A DNA stretch of 64,000 nt from the NCBI GenBank assembly GCA_031553835.1, contig JAVBKX010000001.1, positions 1 through 64,000 of the forward strand, read 5' to 3'. This DNA is from JAVBKX01 sp031553835 (GTDB lineage Bacteria > Bacteroidota > Bacteroidia > Bacteroidales > Azobacteroidaceae). This document shows, piece after piece, positions 15,268 to 23,250 of this stretch. Within the stretch, counting starts at the first letter, position 1. Each line of letters starts with the position of its first letter. The position numbers and the translations under genes were made by a program. Under the pieces are notes generated by a model that worked only from the letters and a program-made list of their open reading frames with translations, did no database searches and had not been told where the DNA came from.

Positions 15268-16698
15268 TCATGAGTCTTTTTTGTTTTCCGGTAATTTTTG
15301 TTGATAATACCGCCACCGCTCCATGACGTGTTCAACATAATTCAATGTCTCGATCCCTCTGCAATAGCCGCATTTGACAACACTATCGTTGTAAAATTCA
15401 GGTAATTGTTTCATTTTCAGGCATTCATCCACATTTCCATTCCAAACATGCGGATTTTTCCCAAATTTGACGGCCAATGCTTGCGCATCATAAATATGCC
15501 CTATGCCGGCATTATAGGAAGCCAAAACCAATTTAATCCGTTCTTCCTGATTTTCAACGCTACCATAACTGCGAATAAGCGAACCTAAGTATGCTGCAGC
15601 AGTCTTTACACTGGCTTCCGGATTAGTCAATAACAGGGGATCTTCTATTCCAAAAGCACGGGCTGTTGCAGGCATAAGCCCCATTAATCCGGTTGCGCCG
15701 GCCCACGAAACTCCCGCAGTGTCAAATTTTGACTCCTGATAAGCAATTGATGCCAACAACTTCCAATCCCATCCAATCGTAGGCGCATAGTGTTTGAAAA
15801 GCGGATCATAAACCGAAATTTGTCCCTTGGATAACATGGGAGCGGGTTCGTCTCCCGGCATTTTACTCATTTCAAAATATTTTTTGACTATCGCCTTATA
15901 TTTCACATTTCCTTGTTTATCTTTGAACCATTCGTTGATCTTTTCGGCCAACTCGGGAGAATCTTTTCTTACCGCCCAGGAAGAACGTTGTGGATGTCCG
16001 ATTTTTAACTGTATGTTAATATTGGCATAATATGTTTTATTCAAACGAGCCAGATCATAGTCGCTCACAGTATAGGAAATCTTCCTCAATGACACGGCGG
16101 CAATCAAATCTTCGGTAGAAATAGTATCTTCCTGTACCGGTATAATGTGTATGCCTCCTCCCAATTCTTCATCTAAATGCCGTAACCGCTGATAATACCT
16201 GCTGCCTTGAATAACCGACACATCTTTTCCGATCAGTTGCACCACATTGGTCAGCACGGTATCGCCTTTTCCTCCTCGCTGCACAATCACTTGTTCATTT
16301 ACGGTTTCTTTTCCGCAAAAGATAAATTCTTTTTTCAACGCATTGGTTATCAAAACATTGCAAGCAAGCAAATCACCTTCACCATTTCGAAACATCTCAA
16401 TTAACCGATTGACATTGGGTGCAATTTTAATTTCAAAACGTAATCCTTGCGATTCTGCAAAATCCTGCAACAATTCATAATCATATCCCATGGGTTCGCC
16501 TTTATAAATAAAATAGGAAGTAGAGCCATAAAGCGTCAATGCAACCAGGGTGGAATCACTCTTCCACGTATCGGTTAAAAGGGGAACCGGTTTATGACGG
16601 CAGGAAAAGAATGAATGGACCGGGATGATAATCAATAAAAATGCCAAGATCAAAAATCTTGCATATTGGCTTAGTTGTGTCTTTTTTTTGATTGCCAT
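15268..16698 (-). CDS. mltF: Membrane-bound lytic murein transglycosylase, MltF-like
   Basis: The ATG at 16698 (MAIKKKTQ) is preferred, 476 aa. A hydrophobic segment ends in a lipobox-like FFSC, so it is probably an outer-membrane lipoprotein. Residues ~50-270 are a family-3 solute-binding domain (GYDYELLQDFAESQGLRFEI). Residues ~310-450 are an SLT domain with the catalytic Glu in AYQESKFD and the motifs GLMGLMPATA and ASYNAGIGH. It cleaves peptidoglycan glycan strands to form 1,6-anhydro ends; in MltF the first domain senses peptides and controls the second. Single gene. Confidence 0.9.
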   Translation of the reverse strand: MAIKKKTQLSQYARFLILAFLLIIIPVHSFFSCRHKPVPLLTDTWKSDSTLVALTLYGSTSYFIYKGEPMGYDYELLQDFAESQGLRFEIKIAPNVNRLIEMFRNGEGDLLACNVLITNALKKEFIFCGKETVNEQVIVQRGGKGDTVLTNVVQLIGKDVSVIQGSRYYQRLRHLDEELGGGIHIIPVQEDTISTEDLIAAVSLRKISYTVSDYDLARLNKTYYANINIQLKIGHPQRSSWAVRKDSPELAEKINEWFKDKQGNVKYKAIVKKYFEMSKMPGDEPAPMLSKGQISVYDPLFKHYAPTIGWDWKLLASIAYQESKFDTAGVSWAGATGLMGLMPATARAFGIEDPLLLTNPEASVKTAAAYLGSLIRSYGSVENQEERIKLVLASYNAGIGHIYDAQALAVKFGKNPHVWNGNVDECLKMKQLPEFYNDSVVKCGYCRGIETLNYVEHVMERWRYYQQKLPENKKDS

Positions 16699-16748
16699 GG
16701 TAATAGATAAACAAACATTCGGCTTCAAAGATAAACATTTTCACAAAA

Positions 16749-16781
16749 AAAATGGTCCCCGCTTATGACAAGAACCATTTT
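16749..16781 (-). terminator. Hairpin downstream of the RRM gene
   Basis: 8-bp stem AAAATGGT (16749-16756) with ACCATTTT (16774-16781), flanked by A and T runs. It is placed to end the RRM-protein transcript. Confidence 0.5.
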
Positions 16782-16852
16782 ATTATATTTTTGAAAGTAC
16801 GTTTAAACCAATTACTCTGTCAGTCAATTGATTTCAGCTTTTATACAGGAAA

Positions 16853-17170
16853 TCAATACCTGTCACGACGGCCACCACCGTAACCACCACCTCTGTGGTT
16901 GTTATCAAAAGAGCGGCGTGGTCTTTCTTCACGTGGTCTGGCTTCTGATACTGAAATCGTTCTGCCATCATATTCAGCGCCATTTAATTCGGCAATAGCT
17001 TTAGCTGCAGATGTATCATCATCCATTTCAACAAAACCATAACCTTTAGATCTACCAGTTTGGCGATCAACAACAACCTTAGCAGAAGAAATCACTCCGT
17101 ATTCTTCAAAAAGATTTGACAAATCGGCATCGTTTACTTTGTAACTCAAGCCGGCAACAAAAATGTTCAT
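16853..17170 (-). CDS. RRM-domain RNA-binding protein
   Basis: 105 aa. A single RRM has both signatures, RNP2 (IFVAGL, residues ~2-7) and RNP1 (KGYGFVEM, ~43-50). The tail is basic and Gly/Arg rich (HRGGGYGGGRRDRY), like the RGG tails of cyanobacterial and Bacteroidota Rbp proteins. These act as RNA chaperones or global post-transcriptional regulators; Bacteroidota lacking Hfq often have several. A promoter at 17309 implies a leader of about 130 nt, which suggests control at the RNA level. Confidence 0.9.
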   Translation of the reverse strand: MNIFVAGLSYKVNDADLSNLFEEYGVISSAKVVVDRQTGRSKGYGFVEMDDDTSAAKAIAELNGAEYDGRTISVSEARPREERPRRSFDNNHRGGGYGGGRRDRY

Positions 17171-17308
17171 CAAAGGAATAAAATAAAATTGTAAATAAAA
17201 AAAATTTAATCAGATGAAGAATTGATTATCGCAGAAAAGCAGACTAAACCCGAGATTAAACGAAAAAAGAAAGATTGTCTGTTATAATAAAAACTCAAAT
17301 GTTCGCGA

Positions 17309-17338
17309 CAAAGGTACGGTAATTTATTGAATAAACAA
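17309..17338 (-). promoter_or_regulatory. Promoter of the RRM gene with long leader
   Basis: On the minus strand TTG (17336-17338), 19-nt spacer, TACCTTTG (17309-17316). The start codon is ~135 nt further, so the untranslated leader is long and A/T rich. Confidence 0.7.
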
Positions 17339-17391
17339 TATTTTCTAATAATTATTTCATTTTGTCACTTCTCACTAAATACCGATTGGGC

Positions 17392-18519
17392 TCAATTACC
17401 CAGCATTCCTTTTTCTTTCAGAAGCGCAATCGCTTCCATCAACATACAACCACTGGTTTGTTCGGTCAGTCCGGTAGAAGAACCTGGTTTGGCGCTCCAA
17501 TTCTGCCCAAAAAAAACAGATGGTTTTGTTGTACCTTGCAGCCATAAGGTTTCTGCATTATATTGAATAAATTGAATGTAGCGTTTTTTTACTGCCGCAT
17601 CCAACCGATCCTGTTGAATTAATTCGGTGAAATACCGGATAAAGATTCCTTTAAATAATCCACCATCTCCGGTTCCCTCAGCTTTGAGTATCGAATTGGT
17701 TACTAAACCTCCAATGGTATAATCAGCTGCCAGTACCGCATCGTTAAGATACGCTCTTTCGCCCAGTATTTTGTACAATTCTACTGCAGAACCGACAAAG
17801 GTACCCTGATTGTAGGTAAATATCCAATTGTCCTGGATCGCGCCGGTATTTACATCGATGTGATCAGAAACGGCACCGTTTCTGTCATTGAATAATGTTT
17901 CTTTTTCCCATGCATATATTTTTTGCGCCCATTCCTTGTCGTTTTCATCACCAAATTCCTGATACAGGCGAGCGGCCAAAATACAGGCCGGGCCATTGGA
18001 ACATGCATTTTTCGTAACCTTGTCACTGCTCCTCCAATACAATCCTCCTCCTGTTTTTGTATCCCATCCTTCTTTAATATAGCCCCAGATCTGAAGTGCC
18101 GCATCCTTGAATTCGGCATCATTGGTTGCCTGATAGGTTCGGAGCATAGCAAGACCAATCCATTCCATGTCATCGAAGTATTCGTTCCAAAATCCGTTGC
18201 CGTTTTTTGCTTTTACGCCATCATACCATAAATCAAAATAACTTTTATAAAAAATATCTCCGGTACGGTTGTATGCATCGATCATCACATCCAATGCATG
18301 TGCTTGCGGCCAATAGTGGAAAGTGGCATTACCGTCGCTATGGTAGTTAAAGTATTTCCCTCCGCCATTCCAAAATGAGTTGACTAAAGCCCGGCTACTG
18401 CTGTCGGCAGCAGCTTCCCAGTTAATTTGTTTTATTTCTTTTCCGTTATCCGGTTCATTATCGTCTCCACAAGCAACAATAAATGCAGTAATGAAGACCA
18501 AAAGACAAAATTTTTTCAT
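17392..18519 (-). CDS. Glycoside hydrolase family 76 lipoprotein (alpha-1,6-mannanase type)
   Basis: 375 aa. The lipobox ends at Cys17 (FIVACGDDNEPDNG), with the acidic patch used for surface export. The (alpha/alpha)6 domain has the GH76 catalytic pair in YFDDMEW (Asp116, Asp117) and conserved stretches such as GGGLYWR and QDNWIFTYNQGTFVG. GH76 endo-alpha-1,6-mannanases cut fungal-type mannan backbones; some act on bacterial mannosides. The insertion element begins 5 bp before the start codon, so its native promoter is gone and expression may depend on the element. No SusC/SusD pair is adjacent. Confidence 0.9.
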   Translation of the reverse strand: MKKFCLLVFITAFIVACGDDNEPDNGKEIKQINWEAAADSSSRALVNSFWNGGGKYFNYHSDGNATFHYWPQAHALDVMIDAYNRTGDIFYKSYFDLWYDGVKAKNGNGFWNEYFDDMEWIGLAMLRTYQATNDAEFKDAALQIWGYIKEGWDTKTGGGLYWRSSDKVTKNACSNGPACILAARLYQEFGDENDKEWAQKIYAWEKETLFNDRNGAVSDHIDVNTGAIQDNWIFTYNQGTFVGSAVELYKILGERAYLNDAVLAADYTIGGLVTNSILKAEGTGDGGLFKGIFIRYFTELIQQDRLDAAVKKRYIQFIQYNAETLWLQGTTKPSVFFGQNWSAKPGSSTGLTEQTSGCMLMEAIALLKEKGMLGN

Positions 18520-18667
18520 ATTTTCCTGACTTTGACGGTAGTTTGTTCCAGATGTCCGCTACTTCCATTGATTTTTAGTGAGTTATCGATGAAATTTCTC
18601 AAAACAGCTTTGTAGTAGACGAGATCACAAAGTGTCTGATTTTCTTTTAGTTATGCTATAAACGCCG

Positions 18668-18675
18668 TATCTTTG
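18668..18675 (+). promoter_or_regulatory. -7 box of the IS1634-type transposase
   Basis: TATCTTTG, only 4 nt before the ATG at 18680, so the transcript would be nearly leaderless. Confidence 0.55.
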
Positions 18676-18679
18676 CGGC

Positions 18680-20350
18680 ATGTTTGTAAGGACACGAGAA
18701 CGAGAAAACGGCAAAGTGACTATTCTGATAGTGGAGACTGTCCGGGAGTCAGGCAAGGTTCGTCAAAAGACCCTTCGCACGATAGCTACCGTCCCGCGTG
18801 AAGACGTTGAACGTTTCACCGAATTAGCCGAACATATCCGGGGGGAGATAGAAACGGTGCGTGAATCCAATTTATTCCCAGCCCCTACACTAGCTGAAAT
18901 GGTTCTTTCGAGCCGTAAACGAAGCGAATCGGACGATAGTCCCCTGCCTGTCAACTTGCGCAAACTTCGGGAAGAATCCCGTATTGTAAGCGGTATTCAT
19001 GAGATTTATGGAAGCTTGTATGATGAAGTTGGTTTCGGTAATGTTTTCAAAAATTGCCCGGTAAGCCGCTCTGTTATGAAAGATGTTGTTATGGCACGCT
19101 TGGCCAAACCCTGTAGCAAGCGTTCTTCCTGCGAACTCCTGGAACGGGATTTTGGGATTACCATTCCCTTAGAAAAGATTTACCGGATGATGGACACCTT
19201 GACACCAAGCCGGATTAACCGATTACAAGACATAGCCTGGAATCATACGCGCGAATTACTCACCGAAGAGATCAAAGTCTTGTTTTATGACTGTACTACC
19301 CTATACTTTGAAAGTTTCACCGAAGATGAACTCCGCAGTTTTGGTTATTCAAAGGATCATAAATTCAATCAGGGGCAAGTATTGTTAGCCCTGATGGTTA
19401 CCCGTGAAGGCTTGCCGGTCAGCTATGAAGTATTCCCGGGCAATATGTATGAAGGGGATACTTTTAAATCTGCCATCGAAAAGATAAAGACACGTTACAA
19501 GGTCAAACGGGTTGTTATCGTAGCCGATAGTGGCCTGTTGTCCAAACCCAATATAGAATTGTTGGAAAAAGGGAAGTTCGATTTTATCCTGGGTGCCCGC
19601 TTAAAAAGTCTTTCGGATAAATGGCAGGAGAGGATACTGGATAACACGGATTACGAAAAGGTGGAAAAAGAGGGCGAAGTATTACGGATTACCACCTACA
19701 ACTATGTACAAGGTCGCAGGCTGATTGTTACCCATTCCACCAAACGGGCAGAAAAAAACCACAGGGACAGGGAAAAAGCCATTGGTAAGCTTCGGGAAAA
19801 GTTGGAAAAGAGTAAACGTCCCGAAGCGCTCATCAGTAATTATGGTTACAAGAAATACCTTACAGTGGATGGAGAGGTAAAAGTTAAGGTCAATGAAGAA
19901 AAATTGGAGCGGGAAACCTTGTGGGATGGACTTCATGGGGTATTTACCAATATCAGCTCCGAGGATATGGATGCACAGGAAGTACTTGGTCAATATCATG
20001 GCTTGTGGCAGGTGGAGGAATCGTTTCGCATTACCAAGCATGACCTGAAAGTAAGACCAGTCTTCCACTGGTCGGCCAAACGAATCCGTTCCCACATCGC
20101 CATTTGCTTTGTAGCCTTTTCCCTGATACGGTTCCTGCAACACAGGATCAGGAAACAAACCGGGAAAAGTTTCTCTGCCGAAAGAATCCGGGAGGAATTA
20201 TTCCGGGTACAGGAAAGCATTTTAAGAAATACAGCAGATAATAACAGATATGTCATACCATCTAAACCCAGTCAGGATGCGGTAAGGATATACGAAGCTA
20301 TGAATAAGAAGAGGAATGTGATACCTTTCAGGTTGACCGCAGAGGTGTAA
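18680..20350 (+). CDS. IS1634-family transposase, full length
   Basis: 556 aa. The DDE/IS4-like core includes LFYDCTTLYFES (first Asp), VIVADSGLLS (second Asp), and a late YHGLWQVEESFRITKHDLKV holding the Glu of the Y-(2)-R-(3)-E-(6)-K type motif. The length matches intact members of the family. The reading frame is uninterrupted and both element ends are intact, so the copy may be active. Confidence 0.92.
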   Translation: MFVRTRERENGKVTILIVETVRESGKVRQKTLRTIATVPREDVERFTELAEHIRGEIETVRESNLFPAPTLAEMVLSSRKRSESDDSPLPVNLRKLREESRIVSGIHEIYGSLYDEVGFGNVFKNCPVSRSVMKDVVMARLAKPCSKRSSCELLERDFGITIPLEKIYRMMDTLTPSRINRLQDIAWNHTRELLTEEIKVLFYDCTTLYFESFTEDELRSFGYSKDHKFNQGQVLLALMVTREGLPVSYEVFPGNMYEGDTFKSAIEKIKTRYKVKRVVIVADSGLLSKPNIELLEKGKFDFILGARLKSLSDKWQERILDNTDYEKVEKEGEVLRITTYNYVQGRRLIVTHSTKRAEKNHRDREKAIGKLREKLEKSKRPEALISNYGYKKYLTVDGEVKVKVNEEKLERETLWDGLHGVFTNISSEDMDAQEVLGQYHGLWQVEESFRITKHDLKVRPVFHWSAKRIRSHIAICFVAFSLIRFLQHRIRKQTGKSFSAERIREELFRVQESILRNTADNNRYVIPSKPSQDAVRIYEAMNKKRNVIPFRLTAEV

Positions 20351-20420
20351 ATGTAGTGGACAAACGAAATTGAACACCCTTGAAAATCATGCGTTTATGA
20401 AAATAGACCGTCAAAGTCAG

Positions 20421-20519
20421 GGGAGCAGCTTATTCAGGCTTTTTACAAAAAAACATGGCATCTCTCCTAAAACTTATCGGAAAACAAAGACAAAAGATAT
20501 ACAGAAGGCGATTAAATAA
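20421..20519 (+). pseudogene. AraC-family regulator, C-terminal relic
   Basis: The frame runs out of the IS right end and reads GSSLFRLFTKKHGISPKTYR then KTKTKDIQKAIK and TAA. This is the second helix-turn-helix end of an AraC/XylS domain (pattern SSxxRxFKKxxGxSPxxYR). Everything upstream is absent, including left of the IS. A terminator follows 2 nt later, as expected for the original gene end. Confidence 0.8.
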
Positions 20520-20520
20520 A

Positions 20521-20562
20521 AAAATACGAGGCCGTTTCTACTTTGAAACTGCCTCGTATTTT
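20521..20562. terminator. Bidirectional terminator
   Basis: 12-bp stem AAAATACGAGGC (20521-20532) with GCCTCGTATTTT (20551-20562), and an inner GTTTC/GAAAC stem. A-run before and T-run after, between convergent genes, so it serves both the AraC relic and the decarboxylase operon. Confidence 0.9.
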
Positions 20563-20580
20563 TTATTATGAAGATTTAGC

Positions 20581-21741
20581 TTATCCCAAAAATCCTAACA
20601 AAATACCGGCTGCTACCGCCGAACCGATCACACCGGCCACATTAGGACCCATGGCATGCATCAGCAGATAATTGGACGGGTCATATTCCAAACCGACGAC
20701 CTGTGATATCCGCGCCGAATCGGGAACGGCTGAAACGCCGGAGTTTCCGATCAACGGATTTATTTTATTGTCTTTCTTCAAAAATAAATTAAAGAATTTC
20801 ACAAACAAAATACCGGCTGCTGTAGCAATGACAAATGACAAAAATCCCAAACCAAAAATTTTCAATGAATCAATCGTCAGAAATTGAGTGGCTTGAGTAG
20901 AAGCTCCAACAGTGACTCCCAACAAAATCGTAATGGTATCGATCAGCGGACCGCGAGCGGTTTCTGCCAAACGACGAGTTACGCCGGATTCTTTCAAGAG
21001 ATTTCCAAAGAAAAGCATTCCCAGCAATGGAAGACCGGAAGGAACCAAAAAACAAGTCAGCAGTAATCCTGCTATCGGGAAAATAATTTTTTCGGTCTGA
21101 GAAACCACACGTGGAGGTTTCATCCGGATAACCCGTTCCTTTTTAGTGGTAAATGCCCGCATCAACGGGGGTTGAATCAACGGTACCAACGCCATGTAGG
21201 AATACGCAGAAATAGCGATCGCTCCCATTAAATTCGGAGCAAGCTTGGAAGAAAGGAAGATAGCTGTAGGGCCGTCTGCTCCTCCAATGATACCGATTGC
21301 ACCGGCTTGATTAGGTTCGAATCCCCACAACAAAGCTAAAATATAAGCGCCAAAAATACCAAACTGGGCGGCGGCTCCGATCAACATCAATTTTGGATTG
21401 GAAATCAAAGCCGAAAAATCAGTCATTGCCCCAATTCCCAAAAAGATCAACGGTGGATACCATCCTTGCAAAACGCCCTGATATAAGATATTCAATACTG
21501 AGCCTTCTTCATAAATACCAATTTGAAGACCTACGTCTTTGAATGGAATATTCCCTATTAACATACCGAATCCAATGGGAATCAACAACATTGGTTCAAA
21601 CTCGTGGCGAATAGCCAGATATATGAACAACAAGCCCACCACAAGCATTACGAGGTGTCCGAATGTTGCATTGGCAAATCCTGTATAAGTAAGGAATGTT
21701 TCTAAATTTTCTGTTAGAAAAGATACAAAGTTATTATTCAT
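20581..21741 (-). CDS. mmdB: Na+-translocating decarboxylase beta subunit
   Basis: 386 aa with about 10 membrane segments. It carries conserved GIIGGADGPTAIF, where the Asp of the family is needed for Na+ translocation, and a long conserved C-terminal GPNVAGVIGSAVAAG. This subunit removes CO2 from carboxybiotin and couples it to Na+ export. It is the last gene of the mce-mmdA-gamma-biotin carrier-beta operon, 4 nt after the biotin carrier gene. The neighbouring mmdA and mce make methylmalonyl-CoA the likely substrate rather than oxaloacetate or glutaconyl-CoA. Confidence 0.93.
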   Translation of the reverse strand: MNNNFVSFLTENLETFLTYTGFANATFGHLVMLVVGLLFIYLAIRHEFEPMLLIPIGFGMLIGNIPFKDVGLQIGIYEEGSVLNILYQGVLQGWYPPLIFLGIGAMTDFSALISNPKLMLIGAAAQFGIFGAYILALLWGFEPNQAGAIGIIGGADGPTAIFLSSKLAPNLMGAIAISAYSYMALVPLIQPPLMRAFTTKKERVIRMKPPRVVSQTEKIIFPIAGLLLTCFLVPSGLPLLGMLFFGNLLKESGVTRRLAETARGPLIDTITILLGVTVGASTQATQFLTIDSLKIFGLGFLSFVIATAAGILFVKFFNLFLKKDNKINPLIGNSGVSAVPDSARISQVVGLEYDPSNYLLMHAMGPNVAGVIGSAVAAGILLGFLG

Positions 21742-21745
21742 AATC

Positions 21746-22165
21746 TCATTCTATTATAACAAGATCTGCTCCTTCCAACACAGAATCTCCTTTGTTTACT
21801 TTGATTTCTTTAATCACTCCATCACGATCGGAATTAATCGCATTTTCCATTTTCATAGCTTCCAATACCATTACTTTCTGGCCGCGTTTTACAGTGTCTC
21901 CCACTTTGCAAAATACATCCAAAATCGTACCGGGCAGCGGAGAACGTAAAGCGCCCGGAGCGCTGCTTGCGACCTGAGGACGGCTAATCGGAGTTACAAC
22001 AGCCTGCGCCGGACGGGTAATAGTTACCACTTGTTTTTTTACCGGCTTATTCATTTCCACTTTGTAAGGAGTCCCATTCACCTCTACTTCGGCAATCGTA
22101 TCCTCAATGTTGTTTACAACTACTTTATAAACATTTCCGTTGATTGTATATTTAAAACTTTTCAT
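21746..22165 (-). CDS. mmdC: Biotin carboxyl carrier subunit of the decarboxylase
   Basis: 139 aa. The biotinyl domain occupies residues ~72-139 with the biotin-attachment motif EAMKMEN; the target is Lys105. A Pro/Ala linker (about 50-70) gives the swinging arm, and a small N-terminal domain precedes it. The carrier shuttles the carboxyl group from the MmdA active site to the membrane beta subunit. It starts 51 nt after the gamma-like gene. Confidence 0.92.
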   Translation of the reverse strand: MKSFKYTINGNVYKVVVNNIEDTIAEVEVNGTPYKVEMNKPVKKQVVTITRPAQAVVTPISRPQVASSAPGALRSPLPGTILDVFCKVGDTVKRGQKVMVLEAMKMENAINSDRDGVIKEIKVNKGDSVLEGADLVIIE

Positions 22166-22216
22166 TTTCTTTCGTTTTAGATTTTAAGTAACATTTAAAA
22201 TGTACAACTTAAAACT

Positions 22217-23161
22217 TCATTTTTTGGGTAATTCTCTCAAACTATATATTTTAGAACTCCAAGGAGAATAATTACGGGCTACATTTTTGATAGTCAGCAC
22301 CGTATTTTCATCATCATGTTCATCCTCTGTAACTTCATAAATGGCCATTGCAATTGCTGCAAAAATTTCTCCTGACTGAGAAGCCATTCCTTTGGCTTGT
22401 TCTTTTGAAACTCCTGATGCTTTCATGGCGCGACGACGACTCAATTTCACAGCAGTATTGCCCACAAATTTGAATATCAGATACAAGAGAATCAATCCCG
22501 AAAACACCACCGCCATGGCAGTAATCGTCATTCCCACTCCATCTTCATCGTTTTCCTTGAAATTTTCTATTTTCTCGTTTTTATCCAAGGTAACATTATT
22601 GGTACTGGGAGTTACTTTGTCATAATAAATCCACAGTTTATTGCCCCGACTATAAGTAGAATTCAAATGCAATTCTTCATCCAACCGTTGCTGCGTCCAG
22701 CCATCTTCTACCAGACCATAGCTACGGTCGGGTAATTGTCCTGCCGGAACAGTAATCGAGTCGATCAACGTGCGTCCATCCGAATCAAATAAAGCAATGA
22801 AATTCGGCTTATCCGGATCGAGGGTAAAATTCAAGTGAAAAGTTCCATGAGTAGGCATATTGTCCGCCCAAAACAACAGATGCTGACGGGGGCTGACTTT
22901 AGTCAACACATCTCCCTTAGGAATCATATACATCTTGGGAGTATTCATATCGTTTGTCAGAAAACAACCGGCCACGTTTACCGTTCCCGGAGATGCATTA
23001 AAAAGCTCAATCCAAGGGTTCTTCCTACCATAATCATCCAGGAAATTATCCTGGTTGATTACCAATACTTCATTTATTTTCATGGATGTCGTCCGTTGCG
23101 CCTGTAAACATATTACAGACAACAACATTACGACCACCATTACCATTTTATTCTTTATCAT
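22217..23161 (-). CDS. Gamma-like (OadG-type) subunit fused to a lamin-tail domain
   Basis: The ATG at 23161 (MIKNKMVMVVVMLLSVICLQ) gives a signal peptide and 314 aa; upstream in-frame codons lack such a signal. Residues ~25-130 form a lamin-tail-type beta domain (INEVLVINQDNFLDDYGRKN, WIELFNASPG). A membrane helix follows (TITAMAVVFSGLILLYLIFK, about residue 215), with a cytoplasmic tail, matching OadG, the small subunit that holds the complex together. The extracytoplasmic lamin-tail addition is a Bacteroidota trait. Its position between mmdA and the biotin carrier gene supports the role. Confidence 0.85.
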   Translation of the reverse strand: MIKNKMVMVVVMLLSVICLQAQRTTSMKINEVLVINQDNFLDDYGRKNPWIELFNASPGTVNVAGCFLTNDMNTPKMYMIPKGDVLTKVSPRQHLLFWADNMPTHGTFHLNFTLDPDKPNFIALFDSDGRTLIDSITVPAGQLPDRSYGLVEDGWTQQRLDEELHLNSTYSRGNKLWIYYDKVTPSTNNVTLDKNEKIENFKENDEDGVGMTITAMAVVFSGLILLYLIFKFVGNTAVKLSRRRAMKASGVSKEQAKGMASQSGEIFAAIAMAIYEVTEDEHDDENTVLTIKNVARNYSPWSSKIYSLRELPKK

Positions 23162-23250
23162 AATATTTCGATAAATTAAGTAATGAAAGGATGAAAGAAT
23201 GAAAGGATCATTTTTGCCTTTCATTTTCCATCGATTCATTATTTTCATTT

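Larger units (their letters stand above)
18525..20421 (+). mobile_element. IS1634-family insertion sequence
   Basis: The ends are a perfect 15-bp terminal inverted repeat, CCTGACTTTGACGGT (18525-18539) and its complement (20407-20421). It carries one intact transposase gene. The flanks (TATTTT left, GGAGCA right) show no target-site duplication. The right flank is the interior of an AraC gene whose other part is not present on the left, which points to a deletion or recombination between copies after insertion. Confidence 0.85.

Noticed and set aside
19682..20158. 158-codon minus-strand ORF inside the IS1634-type transposase
   Set aside because: It is fully inside the intact transposase gene and shows no protein-like motif.
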